A stretch of 64,000 nucleotides of DNA from CAVPCY01 sp963702525 (GCA_963702525.1 CAVPCY010000025.1:1-64000); one strand, 5' to 3'; counted from the stretch's first letter, positions 47,458-56,471 are shown. Program-made: numbers and translations. The notes: generated by a model not told the origin, from the letters alone.

Positions 47458-47513
47458 ACTAGTACTAAGTGCACAATACCCACATCTGCGACTACTGTAA
47501 ACCCCACACTAGT
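47458..47513. promoter_or_regulatory. Paired ACTAGT sites upstream of padR
   Basis: CACTAGTACTA and CACTAGTAACA share a core centred on the palindrome ACTAGT (47458-47463 and 47508-47513), exactly 50 bp apart, on the same helix face. They lie between padR and the divergent glycosyltransferase and could be PadR operators. Confidence 0.35.
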
Positions 47514-47594
47514 AACAATCTCAGACTACTCTCGCGTCGGAGCCCCTAGCTGCCGAGAAACAACTCAGGGAGCTGAGCGCGGACGGAGGGTTCG

Positions 47595-48764
47595 GTGTCA
47601 GCGGTCGTCTGGACGACAGCGGTGCTGTGCGTGCTCGCGCTTGCCGAGTGCGGGCTGTTCCTCGCGCGCGCCCGCCACATCCGGACACTCGCCCACCTGA
47701 CCCCGCCCCACCCTCACCCGTGGCCGCGAGTGAGCGTGATCATGCCGGCACGCAACGAGGCCGGCACGATCGGTCCCGCCCTCGCGTCGCGCCTCGCCGA
47801 CGACTACCCCGACCTCGAGCTGATCGTGGTCGACGACCGCTCCACAGACGGCACCGGTGAGGTTGCCCACTACATCGCAGCCGGGGACCCAAGGTTGCGC
47901 GTCCTGCGGGTGGACGTACTGCCGCCCGGTTGGCTGGGCAAGGTCCACGCGCTCCGTGCGGGAGAACAGGCGGCGACCGGTGATTGGCTGCTGTTCTCCG
48001 ACGCCGACGTGCACGTGACGCCCGGGGCCTTGCGTCGCGCGATCGCCACGGCGGAGCACGACCGCCTCGACATGCTCGCGCTCGTCCCCGAGTACACCGC
48101 CTCGAGCCCGCTCGTGACGGTGATCTGGACGGTGTTCCTGCGCGCGATGGGAATCATGCTGTCGCCCGAGGCGATCCGCGACCCCGGCTCGAAACAGGCG
48201 CTGGGGTCGGGGGCGTTCAACCTGGTGCGACGCTCCGCGTACGAGCGCACGGCCGGCTTCGAGTGGCTGCGTCTCGAGACCGCCGACGACATTGGACTCG
48301 CTCTGCTCGTGAAGGGCGCGGGCGGGAGTCTCGAGGTCATGAACGGGCGTGGCAGCGCGTTCGTCGAGATCTACCCGACGATGAGCGACTTCATGCACGG
48401 GCTCGAGAAGAACGGCGGCACGACCGCGGCGCACCCCTGGCGGTTCACCTTCGGGATGATCGCGTTCCTGCTCGTCGACTGGTCGTGGCTCACCGCCCTC
48501 GGCGTGGGACTCTCGGCCGGGCCGGCGTGGCTCGCGACACTCGGATTGGCAACAGGCGTCGCCATGACCTCGATCCATCTTGCCGCGTTGTGGTTCAACA
48601 CGGGACGGATAGTGCCCGCACTTCTGTGGCCGATCGGCTCGGCGTTCTTCGCCTACGGCACCCTCAGGGCGACGTGGCTGGTGCGCGAGCGCGGCGGCGT
48701 GATGTGGCGCGGCACGTTCCACCCGCTTGCCGAGGTGCACCGGGCCCGCAAGTTCGAGTTCTAG
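47595..48764 (+). CDS. Family 2 glycosyltransferase with membrane helices (HpnB-like)
   Basis: 389 residues, GTG after GGACGGAGG. An N-terminal helix (4-22) precedes the GT-A domain: VSVIMPARNEAGTIG, LIVVDDRSTDGTGEVA, WLLFSDADVHV (DxD) and ETADDIGLALLVKGAGG. Three membrane helices follow (about residues 285-365). The layout is like HpnB/hopanoid-associated and other lipid glycosyltransferases. The acceptor is unknown; no hopanoid genes are in the window. Confidence 0.82.
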   Translation: MSAVVWTTAVLCVLALAECGLFLARARHIRTLAHLTPPHPHPWPRVSVIMPARNEAGTIGPALASRLADDYPDLELIVVDDRSTDGTGEVAHYIAAGDPRLRVLRVDVLPPGWLGKVHALRAGEQAATGDWLLFSDADVHVTPGALRRAIATAEHDRLDMLALVPEYTASSPLVTVIWTVFLRAMGIMLSPEAIRDPGSKQALGSGAFNLVRRSAYERTAGFEWLRLETADDIGLALLVKGAGGSLEVMNGRGSAFVEIYPTMSDFMHGLEKNGGTTAAHPWRFTFGMIAFLLVDWSWLTALGVGLSAGPAWLATLGLATGVAMTSIHLAALWFNTGRIVPALLWPIGSAFFAYGTLRATWLVRERGGVMWRGTFHPLAEVHRARKFEF

Positions 48765-48860
48765 CCCGCCTCTCACCACCAGCGAAGGCCGCTCGCATCG
48801 CCCCCCGACTCGCCGCGCGCCTCCGCTCGCGCTACCCTTGTGCCAACCCAGGGGGAGGCC

Positions 48861-49424
48861 ATGGCACCGCAACGGACGATCCGCGTATGCACCACGGGGG
48901 CCGAGTGCACGGGCAAGAGTTCGCTCGCCCGCGACTTGGCGAACCGCTTCGAAGCACCGCTCGTCGAGGAGTACAACCGCGACTACTTCACCCGCAAGAT
49001 GGCGACGGGGGACGCCACGGTCTTCGCGGGCGACCTCGTGCGCGTCATCGGAGAGCAGTCGCGCCGAGAGGACGTAGTCGCCGCGGAACACCCCGCCCTG
49101 ATGATCTGCGACACCGACGTGTTCACGGTCGCGGTGTGGCACGAGCGCTACGTGGGCGGACGCAAGCGCGAGATCGACCTGCTCGCTGACTTGCGCCGCG
49201 AGGAGGGCGCTGGAATGGACCTCTACCTGCTGTGTTTCCCGGACTTCCCGTTCGTGCCCGACGAGATCCGCACGGGCGAGCCGCTGCGCACCTCGATGCA
49301 GTCGGTGTTCTCACAGCGCCTCGTCGAGAAAGGCTACCCCTTCGTCGAGCTGCACGGGCCACACGAGGGCCGGCTCAACAAGGCCACCGCCGAGATCCAG
49401 CGGTTGCTTCTCGCACAGGAGTAG
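48861..49424 (+). CDS. NadR-like AAA-family nucleotide kinase
   Basis: 187 residues, ATG after GGGGGAGG. The P-loop is TTGAECTGKSSLA (residues 11-23), followed by VEEYNRDYF and ALMICDTDVFTVAVWHERY; these match the ribosylnicotinamide-kinase-like domain of NadR (AAA_28). RTSMQSVFSQRLVEKGYP resembles the lid region. It may phosphorylate nicotinamide riboside or another nucleoside. It lacks the NadR nucleotidyltransferase and DNA-binding parts. Confidence 0.8.
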   Translation: MAPQRTIRVCTTGAECTGKSSLARDLANRFEAPLVEEYNRDYFTRKMATGDATVFAGDLVRVIGEQSRREDVVAAEHPALMICDTDVFTVAVWHERYVGGRKREIDLLADLRREEGAGMDLYLLCFPDFPFVPDEIRTGEPLRTSMQSVFSQRLVEKGYPFVELHGPHEGRLNKATAEIQRLLLAQE

Positions 49425-49490
49425 CCGCTCCACGCCACGGTGGCGCTGGGCTACACTGTCACGGTTCGTCCACCCGCCAAGGAGACTCGC

Positions 49491-50207
49491 GTGCCCCGAA
49501 CCATCGTCGTATCGGACCTTCACGGAGATGCTGCGCTGCTGGAGCGCGCGCTCGCGCACGCCCGTTTCGACACCGTAGAGGACCGCCTGATCATCGCCGG
49601 AGACCTGGTCGACGTGGGCAAAGACGACACGGTAGCCCTGGCGCAGCAGCTCGGCGCGACGGTGATGGCGGGCAACCACGAGGTCTCAGCCGCGATCGGC
49701 CTGCGCATCTCGCCCCAGAACCCCGAGACGCTCGCCAGAGGCCCGGAGTTCGCCGACCGCTTCGCGAGCGGTGAGTGGCCGCTTGCGGTCGCCGTCGAGG
49801 GCTGGCTGGTGACTCACGCGGGCGTGTCGGTCGCTCTCGACGACATCGTCATGGCGGCCGGCCACGATGTGGACATTCTGGCCGAGAACCTCAACGAACT
49901 CTTCCGCATCGAGATCTCCAACGCCGCCCAGCGCGTGCCCATCACCTGGGACAGTCTCACGAGCTTCAGGCTGATCGGAGGAGAGATGGGGCCGTTGTGG
50001 TTCCGCCCCACAAGCCTGCACCACGTGCCCGGCGGGCTGCGCCAGGTGGTCGGTCACACGCCGCCCGAGATGCTCTCCCCCGCGCACCGATCGTCGCTCG
50101 AGTCGCGGGGGTGGCGGCTCGTCGAGCCGGGACGGCGCGGCGATCGCGGAGCGGGGTTCCGCTACGCCCTCATCGAAGCGGGCGACGCCCAAGTCATCGA
50201 CGGTTAG
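49491..50207 (+). CDS. Metallophosphoesterase
   Basis: 238 residues, GTG after AAGGAG. All calcineurin-like metal motifs are present in order: SDLHGD (residues 8-13), AGDLVDVG, GNHE, VTHAGVS and GHTPPE. The size and layout resemble PrpA/ApaH-type serine/threonine or dinucleotide phosphatases. The substrate is not predictable. It starts 66 bp after the NadR-like kinase, so the two may be cotranscribed. Confidence 0.87.
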   Translation: MPRTIVVSDLHGDAALLERALAHARFDTVEDRLIIAGDLVDVGKDDTVALAQQLGATVMAGNHEVSAAIGLRISPQNPETLARGPEFADRFASGEWPLAVAVEGWLVTHAGVSVALDDIVMAAGHDVDILAENLNELFRIEISNAAQRVPITWDSLTSFRLIGGEMGPLWFRPTSLHHVPGGLRQVVGHTPPEMLSPAHRSSLESRGWRLVEPGRRGDRGAGFRYALIEAGDAQVIDG

Positions 50208-50331
50208 TCGCTCGGGCGAACCGCGACACCGGGCTGTCGCGAAGAAGTTCACATCCCGGGGGGCGTAGCGAGCGCCTTTCTCGGGTATCCCTTCCTTCGT
50301 AACGGACAACGACGAGACGAAAGGACATCAG

Positions 50332-50907
50332 ATGCCGAGCATCAAGGGCACCCGCACCGAGCAGAACCTGCTCAAAGCGTTCGCTGGCGAAAGCCAAGCG
50401 CGCAACCGCTACACCTACTTCGCGAGCGTGGCCAAGAAGGACGGCTTCGAGCAGATCAGCGCGCTGTTCATCGAGACCGCCGACAACGAGAAGGAGCACG
50501 CGAAGGTCTTCTTCAAGTACTTGGAGGGCGGCGAGGTCGAGATCACTGCTTCGTACCCCGCTGGAATGATCGGCACCACCGCCGAGAACCTGCTGGCCGC
50601 CGCCGAGGGCGAGCAGATGGAGTGGAGCGTGCTCTACCCGGACTTCGCGAAGGTCGCCGAGGAAGAGGGCTTCGCCGACGTGGCCGAGTCGTTCCGTGAG
50701 ATCGCCGAGGTCGAGGCGCACCACGAGATCCGCTACCGCAAGCTGCTCGAGAACGTGAACGGCTACAAGGTCTTCAAGAAGGACGGCAACGTGTTTTGGA
50801 AGTGCCGCAACTGCGGCTACGTCCACGAAGGCGCCGAAGCCCCGGAGATCTGCCCGGCATGCAAGCATCCGCAGGCCTACTTCGAGGTCTTCACCGAGCC
50901 GTACTAG
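50332..50907 (+). CDS. rbr: Rubrerythrin
   Basis: 191 residues, normal length, ATG after AAAGGA. The N-terminal four-helix diiron domain has AFAGESQARNRYTYFAS (Glu20) and ETADNEKEHAKVFFKYLEGG, with FREIAEVEAHHEIRYRKL giving the second ExxH set. The C-terminal rubredoxin domain has CRNCGYVHEG and CPACKHPQAYF for one iron. It reduces hydrogen peroxide in anaerobes using NADH-derived electrons. Confidence 0.96.
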   Translation: MPSIKGTRTEQNLLKAFAGESQARNRYTYFASVAKKDGFEQISALFIETADNEKEHAKVFFKYLEGGEVEITASYPAGMIGTTAENLLAAAEGEQMEWSVLYPDFAKVAEEEGFADVAESFREIAEVEAHHEIRYRKLLENVNGYKVFKKDGNVFWKCRNCGYVHEGAEAPEICPACKHPQAYFEVFTEPY

Positions 50908-50934
50908 CCGCCGCCGACCTCCGCAACCAAGCGG

Positions 50935-50960
50935 CCCCGGGCGCCTCGACGGTCCCGGGG
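50935..50960. terminator. Hairpin between convergent rubrerythrin and aldo/keto reductase genes
   Basis: CCCCGGG (50935-50941) and CCCGGGG (50954-50960) form a perfect 7-bp stem with a 12-base loop, 28 bp after the rubrerythrin stop. It could serve both strands. Confidence 0.5.
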
Positions 50961-50970
50961 TCGCTCGTCG

Positions 50971-51805
50971 TCACCAGCCGCCCTTGACGTCAGGGTCCGG
51001 GCCGATCCTCTGCCCGGTGTCGAGCCGGTCGATCGTCTCCATCTCCTCGTCAGTCAGCTCGAAGTCGAAGACGTCCGCGTTCTCGGCGACTGCGGTCGGC
51101 GTGAACCGACTTCGGGATGGCGACGTAGCCCATCTGCAGGATCCAACGGATCGAGACCTGCGCGGGCGACTTGCCGTGTACACGCCCGATCTCGACGAGC
51201 TCGGGGACCCCGCTCACGCCTCCGCGCATGATCGGTGCCCACGCTTCGAGCGCGATGTCATGCTCGGCGAGGTACGCCTGCAATCCTGGCTGTTGGAGTC
51301 GGGGGTGGAACTCGACCTGGTCGACCATGGGCGCGACTTCGGCGGTCCTGAGCAACTCATCGAGATGGTGAGGCAGGTGGTTGCACACGCCGATCGCGCG
51401 CGCCTTGCCCGTGGCGTAGAGCTCCTCCATCGCCCGCCACGTCGCAGCGAGCGTGGCTGGCAGCGGCCAGTGCACCATGTAGAGGTCGAGGTAGTGGGTT
51501 CCCAGCCGCTGAAGCGAACGTTCGCACGCCGCAAGCGTCTCAGGGTAGCCCTGCTCGTCGTTCCACACCTTGGTCGCGAGGAAGAGCTCCTCACGTGCGA
51601 CTCCACTCGAGCGGACAGCGGCGGCGATGCTCTCCTCGTTCTCGTAGAGCGACGCAGTATCGATGCTGCGGTAGCCCGCTCGCAACGCAGCGGTGACCGA
51701 CGCTTCGACCTCGGCTCCGGGCGCGGACTTGTACGTCCCGAGCCCGATGAACGGCATCGCGACGCCGTTCTCGAGCACCACTGTCGAAGACAGGCTGAGT
51801 TCCAT
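50971..51805 (-). CDS. Aldo/keto reductase, one frame break
   Basis: ATG at 51805 after GAGGAGG. GYRSIDTASLYENEESI holds the catalytic Asp and Tyr, LFLATKVWNDEQGY the Lys, LYMVHWPLP the His; the whole tetrad is present. QVEFHPRLQQPGLQAYL and IRWILQMGYVAIPKSV are typical of the AKR5-like bacterial group. One extra base near 51108 breaks the frame before the end ENADVFDFELTDEEMETID. Total about 277 residues. It reduces small aldehydes or ketones with NADPH. Confidence 0.9.
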
Positions 51806-51859
51806 CGACGGCACCTCCTCAGATGCACGTACCCGAAAGACGCAGGGTGAGGCGGTGTC

Positions 51860-52585
51860 TTACGCGGAGTGCTCGGCGGGCTCCTCGGCTGATTCGGGCA
51901 GCCCGGGCCGCTCCTGCCGCATCTTGAGGCTCAGCCACACGCCCAGCCAGACCTCGGCACCTACGAAGATGAGCGGTTCAGCAGCGCCCGCGATCTGGAG
52001 TCCGTACTCCTGCCACTGGATGTAGTTGACGATCACCGAAGCCACTAGCGCCATCACGAGCAGTGTCCAGCCAACGATGACCCACACACGCTGCCGCGCC
52101 TTGAAGCGTGCGAGGCTGACGCGAGGTTTTGATCCCGGAAGCGCCGAGAGACGGAACGCCTCTTTGCGCCACAGCAGCGAGTGGGCGCTCGCCCCGGCCC
52201 ACAGGCGAACGATCCCGTTTACCGCCTCGGAGGCGACGGTGATGCCCACCAGCATGGCCACGGACGTGGTCTTGGGGTCGACCGCGAGCAGGGCGCCCAG
52301 GAACAGCGGCAGCATCAGCGACGCGACCCACCACAGGACGATGGGCCACACGCCGTAGGCGATGCCCCAGAAGAACGGCAACGTGAACGCGGCCCAGCTG
52401 AAGCGGTAGACGTCGTCGGGCATCTCGCCGGCACCGAACGCGGTCTCGGGCGCGGGTTGCGGCTCTTGCGGCTCGGCGTCGTAGACTCCGCCGACGCATT
52501 CGGGCCCGTGCCCGTGCTGGCAGCCGCCGTCCTCATCGACCCATATCCACTCGCCGCACTCGCGGCACCACCCGGCTTGGGGCAT
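51860..52585 (-). CDS. Zinc-ribbon membrane protein
   Basis: 241 residues, ATG after GAGGGAG. The N-terminus carries CRECGEWIW and GGCQHGHGPEC, a zinc-ribbon/HxH module ending GVYDAE, like that of the protein at 1622-2127. A linker (residues 35-60, Pro/Glu) leads to five membrane helices from FSWAAFTLPFFWGIAYGVWP onward; this segment resembles DUF2628-type proteins that start with W-x-A-F-x-LP-x-W. The cytoplasmic ribbon probably binds a partner. Function unknown. Confidence 0.7.
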   Translation of the reverse strand: MPQAGWCRECGEWIWVDEDGGCQHGHGPECVGGVYDAEPQEPQPAPETAFGAGEMPDDVYRFSWAAFTLPFFWGIAYGVWPIVLWWVASLMLPLFLGALLAVDPKTTSVAMLVGITVASEAVNGIVRLWAGASAHSLLWRKEAFRLSALPGSKPRVSLARFKARQRVWVIVGWTLLVMALVASVIVNYIQWQEYGLQIAGAAEPLIFVGAEVWLGVWLSLKMRQERPGLPESAEEPAEHSA

Positions 52586-52664
52586 CCACGCTCCCTCTCA
52601 TCGACCGGTGACCAGTGTGCCACACGATGACAGGGAGCGGTGGCGCACTGGCCGGCTTGGTTCC

Positions 52665-53537
52665 CTAGCGCACGATCTTGCTGATCGGCAGCTCGAGGAT
52701 GTCCTCGGCGCCAGCGGACTTGAGGCGCGGGATGAGCTCGTTGACCGTGCTCTTCTCGGCCACGGTGGTGATCTCGTAGTCCTCCGAGCCGTACAGCTGG
52801 CTCACGGTGGGCTTCTTCATCGCCGGAAGCTCGCCGATGACCTCCTCGAGGCGGCCACTCGCCACGTTCATGGAGAGCAGCACCTTGCCGCGCGCTTCGA
52901 TAACGCCGAGAAGAAGCGTGCGCACCTCTTCGATCGCCGCGCGCTTGACCGGATCGGCCCAGGCGTCCTTGTTGGCCACGAGGCGCGTGGTCGAGGTGAG
53001 GATCGTGTCGACGATCTTCAGGCCGTTGCGCCGAAGCGTCGACCCGGTCTCGGTCAGGTCCACGAGCGCGTCCATCATCTCGGGCACTTTGGCCTCGGTC
53101 GCGCCGTAGGAGAAGAAGACCTCGACTTCGATGCCGAGGCCATCGAAGAACTGCTTGGTGGCCTTGGGAAACTCGGTGGTGATCCGGCTGCCGGGCTTGA
53201 TGTCGCGTGCCGACTCGACCGGTGAGTCGTCGGGCACGGCAAGCACCATGCGCACGAAGCCGGTGCCGGTCTTGGCGTAGGGCAGCTCGGCGACTTCGAC
53301 CACGTCGGCGCCGCTCTCCTGCACCCAGTCGTGACCCGAGATGCCGATGTCGAAGTAGCCGTCTTGGACGAAGATCGGGATCTCCTGCGGGCGCAGGATC
53401 TTCGTCCGCGAGATGCGCGGGTCGTCGACGGTGGGGTTATAGGCCCGGCTCGACTTCCCGATCGTCATGTCCGCCTGGTTGAACAGCAGGATGGTCTGCT
53501 CCTCGAGCGAGCCCTTGGGCAGTGCGAGTGAGAGCAT
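52665..53537 (-). CDS. hisG: ATP phosphoribosyltransferase, long form
   Basis: 290 residues, ATG after AAGGAGCC. LALPKGSLEEQT, DIGISGHDWVQESGADVVEV and the PRPP-binding region ALVDLTETGSTLRRNGLKIVD are the catalytic core. The last 80 residues (ARGKVLLSMNVASGRLEEVI to the end) are the HisG_C regulatory domain that binds histidine, so this is the HisZ-independent form. It catalyses the first step of histidine synthesis. No other his gene is in the window. Confidence 0.95.
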   Translation of the reverse strand: MLSLALPKGSLEEQTILLFNQADMTIGKSSRAYNPTVDDPRISRTKILRPQEIPIFVQDGYFDIGISGHDWVQESGADVVEVAELPYAKTGTGFVRMVLAVPDDSPVESARDIKPGSRITTEFPKATKQFFDGLGIEVEVFFSYGATEAKVPEMMDALVDLTETGSTLRRNGLKIVDTILTSTTRLVANKDAWADPVKRAAIEEVRTLLLGVIEARGKVLLSMNVASGRLEEVIGELPAMKKPTVSQLYGSEDYEITTVAEKSTVNELIPRLKSAGAEDILELPISKIVR

Positions 53538-53670
53538 GGTGCGGCTCCTTCGTGGGTGTGACAGCGATGCGTTACGGTGCGCGGTATCAGCGCGCACACC
53601 ATCACTCTACTGCGCTAAAGCGCAGAGCGCCAGTGACGGAGTCGGGGCAAGCGCGGCCCGCGAGCGCCCC

Positions 53671-54096
53671 TCAGACGTCGAGGCCGGTGCCGCTCGCCGA
53701 CAAGACGGCGGCCGCCGAGCCCCCCACCAAGCCGATGAAGAGCAGGAACGTCGTGGCCAGGTAGATCGCCGGCGGCAAGAACAGCAGCCCGATCCAGTAG
53801 CGTCGAGCCGCCCAACTGCACAGGGCGAAGACCACTGCATCGAAGAGAGCAAGACACACGAAAAGGCCTATCGGGCCGAGCGACTGGGCCAGGGCAAGAG
53901 CCGGAGTCAGCGGCAAACCGGCACCGTTGAACACGGCGATCATGACTGGGGTGAACACTATCGCGAAGCCGATCTGGACCGCGACGAACAACGATGCGAC
54001 GCCAAAGGCGACGAGCATGATGATCGCGTCGCCGCTCTCACCCGAGCGCGGCAGGGCCGCTCGGGGCATCTTCGTCTGGACTCCGCGACCTTCCAC
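53671..54096 (-). CDS. Four-helix membrane protein of unknown function
   Basis: 141 residues, GTG after GGGAGAGG. A charged start (residues 1-20) is followed by four hydrophobic helices (about 24-50, 62-88, 92-118 and 120-138). No motif points to a function and no family is recognised. It stands between hisG and the small 32-residue gene, same strand as both. Confidence 0.6.
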   Translation of the reverse strand: MEGRGVQTKMPRAALPRSGESGDAIIMLVAFGVASLFVAVQIGFAIVFTPVMIAVFNGAGLPLTPALALAQSLGPIGLFVCLALFDAVVFALCSWAARRYWIGLLFLPPAIYLATTFLLFIGLVGGSAAAVLSASGTGLDV

Positions 54097-54224
54097 CTAC
54101 GCCCTCTCCCTTGCGCTCGCTAGAGGGTGACCATACCGCTGCGACCCCTCGGAGGACAACGCTGCCCCGTATCGGGCCTAGCGGCCCCGCAGGCGTTGTC
54201 TGCATCAAGCAGATGGCGGAATGC

Positions 54225-54303
54225 ATCAGGCGCCCGTGCCGGAGTGGTCCGGGGGCGCCTGATCGGATACGGGAAGCCGCCGCCGGGGGACGCCGGCGGC
54301 GGC
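54225..54303. repeat. Two strong hairpins downstream of the 32-residue gene
   Basis: ATCAGGCGCCC (54225-54235) and GGGCGCCTGAT (54253-54263) form a perfect 11-bp stem. GCCGCCGCCGG (54276-54286) and CCGGCGGCGGC (54293-54303) form another perfect 11-bp stem with a 6-base loop. The second lies 16 bp after the stop of the small minus-strand gene and may be its terminator. The first has no assigned role. No other gene is supported in 54097-54318. Confidence 0.5.
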
Positions 54304-54318
54304 TGCAAGGGGGCTTGT

Positions 54319-54417
54319 CTAGAGAAGCTGTGCGAGTGCTGCGAGGACGATGGCCACGCCGATGAACAGCATCGAACGCCCGTAGAACACGTTTCCTTCG
54401 CTGAAGCTATCGTGCAT
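54319..54417 (-). CDS. 32-residue single-helix membrane peptide
   Basis: ATG at 54417 is preceded by GAAGGAGG at good spacing. The frame reads MHDSFSEGNVFYGRS followed by a hydrophobic helix MLFIGVAIVLAALAQLL and a TAG stop at 54319. Strong ribosome site, a clean N-out/C-in-like helix and a terminator-like hairpin just downstream support a real small protein. It resembles the small membrane peptides that bind larger membrane complexes, but no partner can be named. The divergent LysR gene starts 130 bp away. Confidence 0.55.
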   Translation of the reverse strand: MHDSFSEGNVFYGRSMLFIGVAIVLAALAQLL

Positions 54418-54519
54418 GGTGGTTCCTCCTTCGAAGCCGGTGCTTCGTTTCTGCGTCGCCTGTCTTCGTCTCTTCTGAAGCAATCATCGTCCCTTTGACG
54501 CGCAAGATACATTGCCGCT

Positions 54520-54538
54520 TTCTAATGCATATCGTAAG
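54520..54538 (+). promoter_or_regulatory. LysR gene promoter, probably leaderless
   Basis: TAAGAT (about 54535-54540) ends seven bases before the LysR ATG, with TTGCCG 17 bp upstream. No Shine-Dalgarno site is present, so the transcript probably begins at or next to the ATG. Confidence 0.4.
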
Positions 54539-54547
54539 ATTTGCTAC

Positions 54548-55493
54548 ATGTTGAATGTCACGCGACTGAAGATGCTCAGAGAGGTCGCCGCACGAGGCAC
54601 GATCGCCGCTGCCGCCGAGGCGCTCTTCATGACCCCCTCCGCGGTCTCGCAACAGATGGCGGTGCTCGAGCGCGAGGCCGGCGTTGCGCTGCTCGAACGA
54701 TCCGGGCGCGGCGTGCGACTCACAGACGCCGGCCGCGGACTGGTCGGCAACACCGAGCGGGTGCTGGCCGCTCTCGAGCATGCCGAGGCCGACCTTGCGG
54801 CCGCCTCGAAGGGCATCGTGGGAAGCGTGCGCGTCTCGGCCTTTCCGACCGCTGCAAGGACCGTGCTCGTGCCCGCGCTCATCGAACTGCAGCGTGATCA
54901 CCCCAACCTGCGGGTGTCCATGATCGACCTCGAGCCGGAGGAGTCGATGCCCGCGCTCAAGGCTCGCGAACTCGACGTGGTCGTCACCTACGAGTGGGAT
55001 CTGCTGCCGGCCCTTGAGGACAGCGGCGTCGAGCGCGAAGAGCTGTTCGTCGAACACGTCTACCTCGCGTTGCCCGATTCGCACCCCTTGGCGCAGCGAG
55101 GCGGCCCGATCGCGCTCGCGGAGCTCGCTCGACGAGTCGTGGATCGTGGGGCGCGACTCCACCTCGATGCTCGACCTGGTCACCGCCGCGGCGCGCCGCT
55201 CGGGCTTCGAGCCGCGTACCGACTTCCACTCCATGGACTTCGAGGTCATCCTCGCGGCGGTTGGCGCCGGTCTCGGCGTCGCGCTCGTTCCGCCGTTGGC
55301 GCTCGTGGGCGACCTCACTGGAGTCGCAGTGCGCGACCTGGTCGACCTGGACCTGAACCGCTCCGTGTGGGCGGCGATCAGACGCGGCTCGGGTTCGCAC
55401 CCGGGGATAGCCGCGGTTCTCGGCGCGCTTCGTAGGGCGGCAGCAACCGCAGCGACACAGCCCGCCGCCCTTCCGAATACAACGGAGGGGTGA
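54548..55493 (+). CDS. LysR family transcriptional regulator, one frame break
   Basis: The N-terminal helix-turn-helix is LREVAARGTIAAAAEALFMT with PSAVSQQMAVLEREAGVALL (residues 10-50), a standard LysR DNA-binding domain. The substrate-binding part has VRVSAFPTAARTVLVPAL and DVVVTYEWDLLP; one extra base near 55125 separates IALAEL from SLDESWIVGRD. GVGLGVALVPPLAL-type sequence near the end is typical. Total about 314 residues. The target may be the divergent small membrane gene or itself. Confidence 0.88.
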
Positions 55494-55500
55494 TTGGCGG

Positions 55501-55929
55501 ATGCAACGCAAGCTCATGGGAGTCGTGTTCTTCGGGCTGCTGCTACTAGCCGCCGGGCTCCAGCTCCAGGCCGCAAGGGTCGCCACTCGAGCGCAACAGC
55601 TCTACGTGGCGTCGGGCGCCACCTCGCGGCCGCTGAGCGCGAGACTGGTCGACGCCCGCAGCGCGGCCGAGCTTCGGCCCGATGTCGTCGCCTACTACCA
55701 GCGGGCCGCGTCGCTCCAAGCAAAGCGCTACGCGGACGCCGGCGCGCTGAAGAGAGCGCGTGCTTTGCTGATTCTTGCCTGGGGGCGTGATCGCTCGGCA
55801 GTGTATCTGCGCAGGCAGTTGCGCGAGGTCAACATGGCGATCTTCGCGAACGACAGCCGCAAGGCGCACGTGCTGCATGGCCGAGAGAAGCCGGGCGGGG
55901 TGCTCGAACCAGGGGATCTGCTGCCCTGA
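55501..55929 (+). CDS. Hypothetical protein with N-terminal membrane anchor
   Basis: 142 residues, ATG after GGAGGGG. Residues 5-25 (LMGVVFFGLLLLAAGLQLQ) are a signal anchor; the rest is helical with repeated Ala/Arg (AQQLYVASGATSRP, YYQRAASLQAKRYADAGAL, RARALLILAWGRD), like a short TPR-type region outside the membrane. No family recognised. It starts seven bases after the LysR stop and is likely cotranscribed. Confidence 0.6.
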   Translation: MQRKLMGVVFFGLLLLAAGLQLQAARVATRAQQLYVASGATSRPLSARLVDARSAAELRPDVVAYYQRAASLQAKRYADAGALKRARALLILAWGRDRSAVYLRRQLREVNMAIFANDSRKAHVLHGREKPGGVLEPGDLLP

Positions 55930-56000
55930 GGGGCGTTTCTCGCCGCAGTCGGGTACGCTCTCCTTGGCGGTTCAACAAGCGCTTCTCTTATGGGGGATGG

Positions 56001-56471
56001 ATGCGGAGCAGCAAGCCGGGCGATGGCCAAGAGTCGGTGTGGGACTACCCGCGGCCACCGGCCATCGAGCCAGTCAGCGCGCACATCACGGTCGTGTTCG
56101 GCGGCAAGGTGATCGCCGAAACGGACCGAGCGATCCGCTGCTTGGAGACGAGCCATCCGCCTACCTACTACATTCCGCCCGAAGACGTGGACCACGAGTG
56201 CCTCTCGGCATCGACCCGCAGGACCTTCTGCGAGTGGAAAGGTGACGCCCACTACCTCTCGGTGCACTGCGGCAAGCGCATGGAGAGAGACGCCGCGTGG
56301 TTCTACCCCGAGCCGAGCTCAGCATACGCAGCGCTCGCGGGATACATCGCGTTCTACCCGCAGCGGATGGACGAGTGCACTGTCGACGGTGAGGTCGTCC
56401 GGTCGCAGGGCGGGACGTTCTACGGCGGGTGGATCACCGACAAGATCGTCGGGCCCTTCAAAGGCTCGTAG
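56001..56471 (+). CDS. DUF427 domain protein
   Basis: 156 residues. VWDYPRPPAIEPV at the start, then ITVVFGGKVIAETDRAIRCL, HPPTYYIPPEDV, TFCEWKGDAHYLSV and YPEPSSAYAALAGYIAFYP are the complete DUF427 pattern. The fold is a beta-barrel of unknown activity, sometimes paired with oxidoreductases. A GGGGGATGG sequence serves as ribosome site. An SDR gene follows 39 bp later. Confidence 0.88.
   Translation: MRSSKPGDGQESVWDYPRPPAIEPVSAHITVVFGGKVIAETDRAIRCLETSHPPTYYIPPEDVDHECLSASTRRTFCEWKGDAHYLSVHCGKRMERDAAWFYPEPSSAYAALAGYIAFYPQRMDECTVDGEVVRSQGGTFYGGWITDKIVGPFKGS

Noticed and set aside
54225..54303. tRNA-like folding of the hairpin region
   Set aside because: No T-loop or anticodon-arm consensus and no CCA end; two simple stems explain it.
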